A stretch of 64,000 bases of DNA from Enoplolaimus lenunculus. Taxonomy: Eukaryota; Nematoda; Enoplea; Enoplida; Thoracostomopsidae. Numbering within the stretch: the stretch's first letter is position 1; every line of letters begins with the position of its first letter. Where the stretch lies: assembly GCA_030248215.1 (NCBI GenBank), contig JASANG010002985.1, positions 139,001 to 203,000 on the forward strand. The letters are read 5' to 3'. Under the pieces are notes generated by a model. That model did not search any database. It was not told where the DNA came from and saw nothing but the letters and a program-made list of their open reading frames with translations. Of this stretch, positions 10,565-20,966 are shown piece after piece. The position numbers and the translations under genes are program-made.

Positions 10565-10654
10565 TATTTCTCCTGAGACCTACTTTTATGCTAGGATTCG
10601 AACTCCACTGACTGGAGTGGGAGGCGTATACCATCACCACTCAGCTATAGGAGC
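10565..10654 (-). repeat. tRNA-derived SINE or pseudo-tRNA
   Basis: On the minus strand GCTCCTATAGCTGAGTGG and GTTCGAATCC resemble A and B boxes. The acceptor stem does not close. It runs into AAAAGTAGGTCTCAGG, which resembles the tail of the SINE at 26468. Judged a SINE rather than a gene. Confidence 0.5.
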
Positions 10655-10824
10655 TTGACGCTCGAGCCCGAGGGGGCTCTCACGTCTTGTGGTGATTTAG
10701 TACTATGTACACGTGTTGCAATTGTTAAACACGGTGCGATATATACTATTTAACGTATATACACTGCGCTGAGTTGCCTACAGGTAACTCAATGCGAGAA
10801 GAGGTTAATTGCCTTTATTGTTTT

Positions 10825-11039
10825 GTCCAATGTAAAAAACAGGGGTGGAACAGTATCATAAGTTTATTTCTAAGTCTAAACCTAAGCCTAAGTCTAAGTC
10901 TAAGGCTAAGCCTAAGCGTAAGAATGCTAAGCCTAAGCCTAAGCGTAGCCTAGGTCAAGAAAACTTAGTCTAAAAGCTTAAGCTTATTCTATACTAGTGC
11001 CACAGAAAAAATGGTCTGCTCATGATCTTTACATGGGCC
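10825..11039. mobile_element. TTAGGC-carrying MITE, whole
   Basis: GTCCAATGTAAAAAACAGGG to TGATCTTTACATGGGCC, with flanking 8-mers ATTGTTTT and ATTATTTT (7 of 8 the same). The interior has CCTAAG repeats and TAAAAGCTTAAGCTTA. Confidence 0.85.
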
Positions 11040-11153
11040 ATTATTTTTAAACTGTTAAATTTTGTAAATTTTCCATAAAACACGATATAAGCTACATATT
11101 GCGGCTATCAATTGAACCGAGTATAAAAAAATATCTTTTTCATTTTCAATTTA

Positions 11154-11196
11154 GGTTCGAGCTCCGACGCATTCACAGCAAAATTTTCATGAAGGT
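11154..11196. repeat. SINE 3' fragment
   Basis: AGGTTCGAGCTCCGACGCAT then ACAGCAAAATTTTCA match the T-arm and tail of the element at 4397. No 5' half. Confidence 0.45.
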
Positions 11197-11291
11197 TTCT
11201 CTATGATTACTGCGGTAAACGCCTAATTATAATTCAAATTTAAATGTTCAGCTATTAATTTTAAAATTTGAATTTTTTAAATTTTAACCAG

Positions 11292-14200
11292 GGCTCCATC
11301 GAGGCGGAAATGACTTCAAATCAAACGCCGTGTCCGTACTACGACAGTCGCCAACACGGGTTAACGATTCAACAATTTGCTCGAAAGCTCGCACGGGAAG
11401 GCCGCACAGGTCTCGAAGCCGAGTACCGGCGGATATGCGGCATTAAACCGGATTCAAAATGGGATGAATTTCTTAAGCATCCAACGAAAAATCGCTATGG
11501 AGACGTTTATTGTCTTGGTACGCAACCGCTTGGGTTCAAGACCTGCCACCAGTTGTGCCAAGGGCAACCCAGTCGCCCGGGAAAAAATTTTGGCCGTCTG
11601 CAAGGGACTCGTTTTCTCTGTCCCCTGCAAACATTTAAATGCATATCGCAATTATCGCTAATTGGCGATAGGTTTTTAAACTGACAAACTTTTGCAATTG
11701 CGGATATCACATTTGACAATTTTGAACTTCACCATTTACTCAATCAAAAGCTACAAGATCTATCACCAACTGGTGTGATTGTGGCCTACACACAAATTTG
11801 AGGACACGAGCTTAGATTTCAGTTCAGTTTGACAATTGAGTGACCTGTTAAAATGCAACTTAGCAGCCAATACAATGTAAATTCCAATGAATTGATTAAC
11901 TCAGCTAGAGACTCAATTATTTCAGAATTAATATCAGTAAACATTAACTCACTCTGAGTTGAGTTGATTCTCACTCTGAGTTTAGTTTATTCCGAGTAAA
12001 GTTGAACAATTAACTCAAAGTGAGTTTTATTGACTCAAAATTCAAGCGTATATAGACACTCAGCGATATACTGCAGCGTAAGTAAAATCCTAAACCAGAT
12101 TTAAATGATGGGTTCAAAAATTTTGATGGGCGAATCCCCCCGATATTTAATAGTGAAAACAAGCACACGAGCGTAAACAAGACAAAAGGCAAAATAAAGC
12201 GTTTATAGTGCTAAAATTAGCAAAATTTTGTTTTGAACCCTGTTGATGGTGCCTAGGCGTGGATGGATCCCGACAGTTTTTAGGAGCCGCACTGCTGGAC
12301 CGATTTTACATTTGCAATAAACAGAACGGCCCATGTAAAGATTAGGGGCGGAACGTTTTTCTACATGACTGCAATAGAGTAAGCTAATAAGCATTAGACT
12401 GATTTTTTGCTTGGCTTAGACTTAGGCTTAGGAATATACTCATTCTTACTCTTAAACTTAGGCTTTGGCTTAGGCTTAGGAGTATACCCATTCTTACGCT
12501 TAGGCTTAGGCTTAGGCTTAGGAATATACTCATTCTTACTCTTAAACTTAGGCTTAGGCTTAGGCTTAGGAGTATACCCATTGTTACGCTTAAGCTTAGG
12601 CTTAGGTTAAGGAATATGCGTATAATACTGTTACGCCCCTGTTCTTTACATCGGCCAACGCCATACTTAAAGACAGTAATTAGCGATATTTGTTTCGTTT
12701 CAAATTGATTTTAGACACAAACCGCGTTGTACTTCTCAGCAAAAATCCGTCAAAGTCGCCTGGATATATTCATGCTAATTTTGTTCACGGCTACAAGTGT
12801 AAACACGCGTATATTTGCACGCAAGCGCCGCTTCCTGAGACTTATGTTGATTTTTGGCGAATGATTTGGCAAGAACGTAGCGTTTTGATTGTTTCGTTGA
12901 CTAAATTAGTCGAGGGTGGTCGTGAAAAGTGTGGACAGTATTGGCCGGATCGCGAGTCGAAAGTTGTCAAATATGGATGCATTCGAGTGACGACGCTGTC
13001 GATAACTCAATCTGACAATGGATCGTTTGTGACGACTCGGCTAAAAGTAACCATTGGTGTTAATTTCAATGAATTGATTAATCAACTCAACCAGCGAGTT
13101 AGTTTTGTGTCTGAGTTAATATGAGTAAAAAATTAACTCACTCTGAGTTGAGTTGTTTGTCGATACTCTGAGTTGTGATGGTAACGCCGAATGAGAGCTG
13201 GCTTTACCCAGAATGAGTTTAAGTAGATTACTTATAATTTTGAGTTCGGATGACGCTAATTCAGACTGATTGATTGAACTCGTTCTGATTTAAAATCAAC
13301 TCATTGGAATTTGGAATTTAGAGCGAATGGTGCCAAAGGCGTAAGGGTGTATCGAAGAAATACTGATAGTAATTATTAGCATACTTAATATTGAAGCACA
13401 CCTGGTTTTGGCATTTTAGTTTGATATGGAATTTTCACATCGCGTACACAAATTAATGTAAACACACACATTAGTACAGGGTAGGGTAGTAATCTTTTAG
13501 TGTAAATGGGAACTACCAAAACGGCGAACTATTACACTATAAATTCCAATGAGTTGAATAATCAACAAAGACAGACAATTAGTTATTTCTGGTTATTCCT
13601 GATTTAATAACAGTAAATGTTAACTCCCTCTGAGCGGATTTAATCCCCGGTGAATTGATTAACTAAACTCAGAACGAGTTCATTCAATTCAGAATTTTGA
13701 GTTCTGAAAGACCTAATTCAGAACTCAAAATTCTGAATTGAATGAACTCGTTCTGAGTTTAGTTAATCAATATTCTAATTCAGAACTCAAGCTTCTGAAT
13801 TGAGTCAACTCATCTCATCTCAATATCAACTCACTAGAATTAACACGGTTCCGTCCAAAAAATTTTTGATGCTAAAATCGGCAACTGGTACATGTCTTAG
13901 AAGAAGCTTCCAGTTCCTTGCGGTCAAACCGTTTTTTCAGGTTCACGAAATGTGGCGATTAATACCAAATTCCTTCAGTTTGAATTTTTTGCCAAACAGC
14001 TTAAAATTGGCTTCCTTTTCAATATTCAATGTACCACATTTTACAGATATAAAGTTAATTTAAGCTGCAAGTTTTAAACCAGAAAAGTTTGATGTTTTAT
14101 CGCCTGAACCATTTTCAAACTGACCTTCAATTGAGCAATATCTGAGTCATTTGTTTCTGCGCTAAACATCCAACATTTCTGAGCACTCGGTTGTTAAACT

Positions 14201-17200
14201 ATAAATAAGTTTAAGCAACGAGATTACGTTTTAGCCCGTGAGGCTAATGTAAAGAACAGAAGTGGAACAGTGTTATAAGCATATTTCTAAACCTAGGCCT
14301 AAGCGTAAGAATGAACATATTCCCAAGCCTAAGCCTAAGCCTATGCCTAAGCGTAAGAATGAGCATATTCGTAAGCCTAATGGGTCATCAACGCTAAAAT
14401 GCACGCACATTAGTTAAAAATTGTCGATCCCTTTTAGGTGCCCACATTGTCCCTACCCAGTCTTTTTATACACTGTCTGAGATGTCAATATGTCATTATG
14501 AACCTTTAGACAATGTATATACTCTAGGCAAAACATTTACTAGTCCTGACATCATTATCGGGAACAGAGCCTAAGCCTAAGCCTAAAACGTAAGAATGAG
14601 CATACTCGTAAGCATAAGCCTAAGGCTAAGCGTAAGAATGATCATATTCCTAAGCATAAGCCTAAAGCCTAATGGCAAGCAAAAAATAGTCTGAAACCTT
14701 AAATTTACTCTATTGCATGCCCACAGAAAAACGTTCCGCCCATGATCTTTACATGAGCCGCCCATGACAACAATAAAAGCCAGCCTACTAAGCGTACTGT
14801 AGTGACGCGAATAAGAAAAGGGTAATAAAAAGGGTCCCCTTTTTGAGTCCGAATCGACAAGAGTCTGTACCCCTACACTGTAAATTCCAGTGAGTTGATT
14901 TTAACTCAGAATGAGTTGAATCCACTCAGAGGTCTGAGCTCTGAATTAGGTCTTTCAGAACTCAGGAATCTGCATTGATTTTACTCAACCTGAGTTTATT
15001 TGTCAACTCACCCGGAATTAAATCAACACTCAGTGACTGAGTTAATATCTACTGTTATTAACTCAGAAATAGCCAGAAAAAACTAATTCTCTCTCTGAAT
15101 TGAATCAACTCATTAGAATGTACAGTGTGCTTAGAGTCCGTTAGTGGATAAGGTCCCTGACTCCTAATTAATATCCCATCCATAAAAGAGACGAGGAAGA
15201 ATGGCCTAGACAGCTCAAATACCTATGAAACAGATGCTCGGACAACCCGCGTAAAACTTTATAGATCCAGAAAAAAGACTAACGAACATTGCAATCAACG
15301 TAAAATACTTTGGAGCAAATGGCCAAAAGAAAGAATATAAAAAGAAGAGTGCACTGTAAATTCCAATGAGTTAATTGAACGATTCAAACTGAAAATTAGT
15401 TATTTCTGAGTTAATAACAGAAAACTTTAACTTACTCTGAGTTAAATTGATTCTAACTCTGAGTTGAGTCGAATACGGGAAAGTTGGCTAATTTAATCAG
15501 AACGAATTGATTCAACTCAGAATTATAAGTTCTGGTAGTCCTAACTATTAAGTAATTCGACTCATTCTGAGTTAAAATCAACTCACCGCAATTTACAGTG
15601 TGTTGCGTTCAATCAAAATGGGGTGAATTAAAAATCACAGTCCGTAACCGAATAACACGGTGTACTCTCTGGAGAAGCAAAACAAATACACTGTAAATTT
15701 CAGTGAGTTGAGGTTAACTCTGAATGAGTTGAATCACTCAGTCTGAGTTAAGACTTTCAGAACTCTTAAGCTGATTCAATTCGTTTTGAGTAAAAAAATC
15801 AACTCACAAAGAGTCAATTCAACTCTGAGGGAGAATCAACTCAAGACAGAGTGAGTTAATTTTACTGATATTAATTCAGAAATAACCAACTCGCTAGCTG
15901 AACTGATTAATCAACTCGTTGGAATTTACAGTGTATCAGTCCTCCTTTCGATTAGGGTCACAAAAGTAATTTCAGCAAAAGCTTAAGCTTAATTAGAATA
16001 AGCTTTAACCTCCGCTACTCGAAATCCCTCAGTGTCCCTGGCTCCCTGTGGCCAGACACTTTTATCAAACATAGGTCGTACTTTTTAAGCTCGACAATTC
16101 ATTGAACAACCAATCACGTCGCTGCACACATTTGCTCTATTTTAATTGGCCAGATTTTGGAACACCTCAATCATCCATTAATTTTATGCAATTACGACAA
16201 ACCATCAACGAGACGCAACGAATCGCAACCGAGCGCGATGCAAAGGCATTCTGGAGTCTGCCAAGAGCGCCTCCTATTGTCGTTCATTGCTCAGCAGGGG
16301 TCGGACGAACCGGAACTCTGGTTGCGTTGGATATTTGCGTCAGACAATTTTTAGATACTGGTACCTGAGCTGAGCTTTGGATAGTTGTTCCCTCCCACAA
16401 CAATGACACCTATAATGGGTCATCCACGTTAAAATGCACGCACATTTGTAAAAAATGTCCCTCCCTTTTGGATGCTCACGTTGTCCCTACCCACACTCTT
16501 TATACACTGTCTGAAATGTCAATATGTCATTGTCTGAACATTTAGACAATGAATATGCTCTAGGCCTAAATATATACTTGTCCTGACATCGGGAACTGTT
16601 ATTGTCCATAGTCCCTCAGAAGGGACTCAATTTTTTGCGTTGAATGATGCGTTTGAATATGTGCGCACAGCGTGTCTTGTTAAATGTGTGCGCGTGTGCT
16701 AACGTAATGTCCTGACATCCTACAGACGACATGTATTTATGCTGAGTCCCTTCCGACAGAGTTTAGCCAATTAACACTATGGTAGTACAGTTATGAAACT
16801 GTACCTTGCCTCCAGCTAGTATGTGTACTTTGATGCTGTTCCTAATGGGGTGGGTGGAACATTTATTACACCGGCGCGTGCATTTTAACGTGGATGACCC
16901 ATAATAAGCGGAACACGTTCCCCCACATTTATAAAGTATTTGGTATGGGTGCTTTTTGCTATCCAATTATGGGGGGTGGTGCTGCCACGTTAGCACCCCG
17001 GGCCCATGTGAAGATCAAGGGCGGAACGTCGTTATGCAGGACTGCAAGAGTATACGCTTATAAGCTAGAGACTATTTTCGCTTAGGCTTAGGCTAAGGCT
17101 TACGTACAAGCTTATTTATATTTATTGGCGTTCGCTTAGGCTTAGGCTTAGGAATATGTTTATGCCACTGTTACGGACATATTTTATACATCAGCCACCC

Positions 17201-18346
17201 CCCGCAATTTCAAAACATTCCATGCAGGATACCAGATGGTTTAATATCTCTGAAATATGTACATAAACCATTTCCACTGTATGCTTGTGGTATTTTCAAA
17301 GATTCCGTTTTAATACAGATTTGCATCCTCAGGATGAATCAAACAATAAGGAGCATGCTTAGGCTAAATGTTATACACTCATAAAAGTAAACACGGTATT
17401 TGCTTGCTTTTGCTCCATAAACATTCGGTCCATGGAAAGATTACGGGCGGAATGTTTTTTACGGAACTGCAATAGAGCAGGCTTAAGCTTTAGACTAATT
17501 TTTTTGCTTGGCTTAGGTTTAGTCTTCGGAATATGCTTATACTACAGTTATGGCTATGTTCTTTACATTGGCCAACATACGAGTAGGTAAGTATATGGCA
17601 AAATTTGAAAAATTCGAAAACATGGTGAAAACTAAGTGTACAAAGTATTGTGACACCACTATCATCGATATTTGGCACCTTTGCAGTTTCCTTCCACGGC
17701 AGAAATGTTTTGCCAGGTTTAGGCTTAGGCTTAGTTATAGGTTTAGAGGCTTAGCCTTAGAAATATGCTTATACTAATGCTACGACCCACAGCTACACAT
17801 AGACCTTTTGTGCGAGAAGAGAGCAATTTTCTACCGTGGGGAAAGTTACAAAAGTAACCCCTATTTTATTTTTCAATTTTAGGATTGGTCGACGTCCCAG
17901 GCGTTGTCCGCCGCATTCGTCAACAACGCCATTTATCCGTTCAAAAACCCGATCAATACACGTTCGTAAACCTCGGAGTCCTTGAGTATGCGATCGCAAA
18001 CCGTTACCTAAGCCTTTTCGAAGTTGACCTAAGCGGGTTCGTCGACCCCATCTCAGTTCAGCCCGAGCAGCTTTTGCCTCAGGAGGCCCCCATAAACGGT
18101 GGAAATTTGAAAATCGCTACAAAATCTGCGTCAGAACCGAGTTTCCCACAAGCAGGAACTGTTACTGCGGCAGATTTAGCTCAACGGTCACGGAGCTTAG
18201 ATACTGAACCGAAAGGTTTAGTCGCTCCTGGGACAGGGACTAGCCCTGGCGCTGTAGGAGCGGGCCAGTCGGTTGAGTACCCCTCAAAACCATCGTTGTC
18301 GAATATTAAACGAACAGTCATCGTTCGTACAGATTCGGATTTATAA
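11292..18346 (+). CDS. protein tyrosine phosphatase (classical), four exons
   Basis: Exons 11292-11517, 12715-13046, 16090-16360 and 17883-18346 join in phase 1, 0, 1 with CAG, TTAG and TTTAAG acceptors, giving 430 residues to the stop. The product removes phosphate from phosphotyrosine. Seen in order: KNRYGDVYCLDTNRVVL, the GYIHANFVHGY substrate-loop region, EGGREKCGQYWP, the WPDFGTP acid loop, the P-loop HCSAGVGRTGT (16285-16317) with its Cys nucleophile and Arg, and VQKPDQYTF with the Q-loop glutamine. All key residues are present, so it should be active. A tail of about 90 residues rich in Ser and Pro follows the domain. HANFVHGY and the FWRMIWQE context resemble nematode PTPs. The 5' end is uncertain: the first exon follows an AACCAG acceptor, so an upstream exon may exist, though an in-frame ATG lies at 11310. 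The introns are filled with MITEs. Confidence 0.9.
11869..12042. mobile_element. CACTGTAAATTCCA-family MITE, truncated
   Basis: Left end AATGTAAATTCCAATGAATTG, then the family's CACTCTGAGTTGAGTTGATT, stopping inside the right half. First intron of the phosphatase gene. A fragment related to the 50.2-kb MITE (CTATCACCAACTGGTGTG) sits just before it. Confidence 0.65.
12329..12657. mobile_element. TTAGGC-carrying MITE with internal minisatellite
   Basis: GCCCATGTAAAGATTAGGGG to CGCCCCTGTTCTTTACATCGG. The interior repeats a TTAGGCTTAGGAATATAC-type unit with CATTCTTACTCTTAAAC about four times. Long frames here are repeat artefacts. Confidence 0.85.
13058..13318. mobile_element. CACTGTAAATTCCA-family MITE
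   Basis: TTAATTTCAATGAATTGATT to AATCAACTCATTGGAATTTG. It begins about 11 bp after the donor of phosphatase exon 2. Confidence 0.6.
13533..13842. mobile_element. CACTGTAAATTCCA-family MITE with internal inverted duplication
   Basis: TTACACTATAAATTCCAATG to CAACTCACTAGAATTAACAC. Between 13660 and 13790 AACTCAGAACGAGTTCATTC and its inverse form an extra hairpin around AATTCAGAACTC. Confidence 0.6.
14242..14759. mobile_element. TTAGGC-carrying MITE with a nested element
   Basis: GGCTAATGTAAAGAACAG to CATGATCTTTACATGAGCC. Flanking 8-mers are GCCCGTGA (14234-14241) and GCCCATGA (14760-14767). The CCTAAG interior is interrupted at 14383-14568 by part of the AATGGGTCATCC element whose full form is at 16411, so this MITE is the older of the two. 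Confidence 0.85.
14383..14568. mobile_element. AATGGGTCATCC element, 5' part
   Basis: Matches 16411-16600 in order: TGGGTCATCAACGCTAAAAT, CACATTGTCCCTACCCA, TTTATACACTGTCTGA and GTCCTGACATCAT. It lacks the right end. Confidence 0.75.
14874..15130. mobile_element. CACTGTAAATTCCA-family MITE, whole
   Basis: ACACTGTAAATTCCAGTGAG to CATTAGAATGTACAGTGTG. Immediately left, 14790-14872, is a fragment of the GTAGTGACCCGAATAAG family. Confidence 0.8.
15352..15603. mobile_element. CACTGTAAATTCCA-family MITE, whole
   Basis: GCACTGTAAATTCCAATGAG to CGCAATTTACAGTGTG. Confidence 0.8.
15688..15935. mobile_element. CACTGTAAATTCCA-family MITE, whole, TA-flanked
   Basis: CACTGTAAATTTCAGTGAG to TTGGAATTTACAGTG with TA directly outside both ends, as expected for a Tc1/mariner-type TA target duplication. 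Confidence 0.8.
16411..16907. mobile_element. AATGGGTCATCC inverted-repeat element, whole
   Basis: Left TATAATGGGTCATCCACG and right CGTGGATGACCCATAATA are near-perfect inverses that continue through TTAAAATGCACGC. About 497 bp, no transposase frame. It begins about 50 bp after the donor of phosphatase exon 3. Confidence 0.85.
17001..17206. mobile_element. TTAGGC-carrying MITE
   Basis: GGGCCCATGTGAAGATCAAG to TTTATACATCAGCC. The interior has GCTTAGGCTTAGGC. Confidence 0.75.
17428..17573. mobile_element. TTAGGC-carrying MITE, whole, short
   Basis: GTCCATGGAAAGATTACGGG to TTCTTTACATTGGCC. Flanking 8-mers are AACATTCG and AACATACG. Another broken piece of the family lies at about 17700-17790. 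Confidence 0.8.
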
Positions 18347-18361
18347 TTTCGGGGATTGACG

Positions 18362-18531
18362 CCAGGGCGTCCCACGGGGAGCGTTTGTAGGCCGTGCCCC
18401 CCAAATTTGGATACTGCACCCCAAATAGACTTGGTCTAAAAGTAAACAATCTTGAATTGCAATTATAGGGGTAGGGCCCCCAAACTTATTCGGTGACCCC
18501 CACAAATATAATTTTCTGCGGACGCCCATGG
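18362..18531. mobile_element. hAT-like MITE, CAGGGCGTCC ends
   Basis: CCAGGGCGTCCCACG at the left and GCGGACGCCCATGG at the right are inverted. Blocks GCCCCCCAAATTTGG and GGGCCCCCAAACTT lie inside. It starts a few bases after the phosphatase stop codon and may be in its 3' UTR. Confidence 0.55.
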
Positions 18532-18747
18532 TTTAACGGAAATCAATGTTTTATGACACTTATACTTCCTCATACATGCTTATGCCGAAGCCTAGGCCGT
18601 ATCGTAAGCCTATCTTTATGCTTAATACTAAACTTAAAGTAATGCCAAAATTTTAAAATTTAAAAAATGTGTACCAGGAGGTTACAAGAGTGGGTTTCTG
18701 GTTTAAAAGTTTAATTTTAGATTTAAGCGTCAAAATTCATTTCAACA

Positions 18748-19007
18748 ATACACTGCAAATTCCAATGAATTGAGTAAATCAACTCAGCTAGAGAGTTAGT
18801 TATTTCTGAGTTAATAACAGTTAACATTAACTCACTCTCAGTTGAGTTGATTTTCACTCTGAGTTCAGTTTTTTCCGGGCAAGTTGAATAATTAAGTCAG
18901 ACTGAGTTTTATTGACGCAGGAATTCTGAGTTCTGAAAGTCCTAACTCAGACTTAGTGATTCAATTCATTCTGATTTAAAATCAACTCACTGGGATTTAC
19001 AATGTAG
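18748..19007. mobile_element. CACTGTAAATTCCA-family MITE, whole
   Basis: ACACTGCAAATTCCAATG to CACTGGGATTTACAATGTAG. Confidence 0.8.
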
Positions 19008-19187
19008 GCGAATATCGACATGGGGATAGAAATAGTAAAGTTTAGGGGCTCATGTTCAAATCCCACAAAGTAAGTGGCTATAGATACGTATATTTTCACG
19101 GTGGGTCCATTTATATTCACGAACCTCCCATGGTTTTCCCTTTCGATAAAGGCTGATATTCTCAAACGCGTATAGCACCTTTTCCCA

Positions 19188-19543
19188 CTTCACAGTAAAA
19201 TCCAGTGAGCCGATTATTTGACTTAGAATGAGCTGAACCCACTTAGAAGTCTGAGCTCTGGATTATGTCTTTCAGAACTCAGAATTCCAAATTCCTTTCA
19301 ATTCTAATGAGTTATTCAGCTCAGACGGAATGCTAGATATTTTTGAATTAATAACGGTAAACTTGAACTCACTCTGAGTTGAGTTGATTCTCACTGTAAG
19401 TTGAGTTGGCTCTAGGAGAGTTGATGAATTAAATCAAAATGAGTCGAATCAACATAGAATTGTGAGTTCTGATGGTACTAACTCAGACTGATTGATTCAA
19501 CTCTTTCTGAGTTTAAATCAACTCGCTGTAATTTACAGTGTTG
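19188..19543. mobile_element. CACTGTAAATTCCA-family MITEs, two fused or nested
   Basis: Left end TCACAGTAAAATCCAGTGAG and right end GCTGTAATTTACAGTGTTG. At 356 bp it is longer than the usual 250 and carries two left-half motifs (AGAATTCC then TTCTAATGAG), suggesting one copy inside another. Confidence 0.6.
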
Positions 19544-19784
19544 ATTAAACTTAAATATTCCGAGTTATCTGATCAGCTTACCCAGAATTATCAGCTCAGG
19601 GTGAGGTAATATTTATCGTCATTGACTCAGGACCAACTAACAGTCCCTCTGAGCTGTTAATTGGATTTTTAGAAAACCATAAGTTTAATTACACCCGTTA
19701 AAAAATAATTATAAAGTATTAATTATAAGACTGAATCAGTGCGAGACTACAGCAACAGTTGTAATTTCATAAATTTACAGTTTC

Positions 19785-20140
19785 ATTTAAATAAAAACTT
19801 AAACTTAAATTATAGCTTAACAAAACTTGAATATTAGTTTAAGCAAAACTCAAATAGCTGGAAAGACTAACTAAACTAGAATTTTAGTTTGACTTTAACA
19901 AATTTTTAAGTTTAACACGAGTTAAAGTAAACTTGCTTTAATTTAAGTAACAAGTGCAACCCTGAAACTATATGTATCAAAGAGGTCAGTAAGTTTAGCT
20001 TAAACTAAAAATACGTAAGATTTTAAATTAGTTTAAGCGTAAACCAACCAGTTAGTTTGGTTAATCTAGGAAGTTATTTTAATACTGCTGGATTAGCTTA
20101 AGCTTAATTCAAGTTAGCTTAAGCTTTTAGAGAGTAAATT
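19785..20140. mobile_element. AAGCTTAAGC-rich foldback element
   Basis: The left AAACTTAAACTTAAATTATA and right AGCTTAAGCTTTTAGAGAG parts correspond in inverted order to 51688-52027. AT-rich, composed of TTAAGC/GCTTAA words, non-coding. Confidence 0.6.
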
Positions 20141-20586
20141 TAGCAGACTGACATATTTTCCTATCCCTCGGGTCGATGTGTTTGTATAAGGCACAAATTT
20201 GGTGTCGAACAGGTATAACTTTGAAGCATTCTTGTACGCGAATTAGAAATGTTTTCAGCGCAGAAAGTGCACTAGTATCTGTCAAAGGGCCCAACTTCGT
20301 CAACTAAGTTTGTCTCTTCTGTATACATTTCTGACCAAATAATATGAAACAAATCATAAAGAGCTTTGATATTGAATATATCTGTTCTAAGCAATCTGCT
20401 AAACAGGCTAATGGCTAGCTGGCCTATGCTAATCTGTTATTTTATGGAATCGCAGTTTGGCCGAGCCTAAACTGTTATTTTACTTATTGACCAATGAGAT
20501 TTATTTGCTCCGTCGTAATACCGATAACTAATGAGCGTTGGTTTTGCATCACTGTTCTTCTGCTACATTTCACAATCACTACTTCG

Positions 20587-20876
20587 CCTACTGTAGTGAC
20601 CCGAATAAGGTGGGAGGACTGATATTTATTTGGCCTCTCCAGAATCCGTTAAATTAAACGTTTATTTGTCTTGTGTCAACAGCTTGAGCGATAATACAAC
20701 GTTACACTTAGGAATGTACTTTCAAAATGTAAGTACGCTTTAAAGTTTAATTTGGGTTTTGGGACTCTATCCGCTTACGGACTCTTATTAGGGATACGGA
20801 CTCCTATTCATTTGGACTCAAAATGGGGATCCCCTCTTATTACCCCTCCCCCTCTTATTCGGATCAATACAGTAGG
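20587..20876. mobile_element. GTAGTGACCCGAATAAG foldback MITE, whole
   Basis: CTACTGTAGTGACCCGAATA and TATTCGGATCAATACAGTAG are inverted. Inside are GGACTCTATCCGCTTACG and TCTTATTAGGG. Other copies are at 32975 and 52352. Around it, GGCTGGCC and GCAGATTGGCC pieces at about 20395 and 20955 may be ends of an older host element. Confidence 0.75.
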
Positions 20877-20966
20877 CCAAACTGCTATTTCCTCAAAATA
20901 GTAACTTGGTTCAGTCCAATTAGTAATTAGCCTGAATAGCAGATTGGCCTGCGACATATCTTGCTA

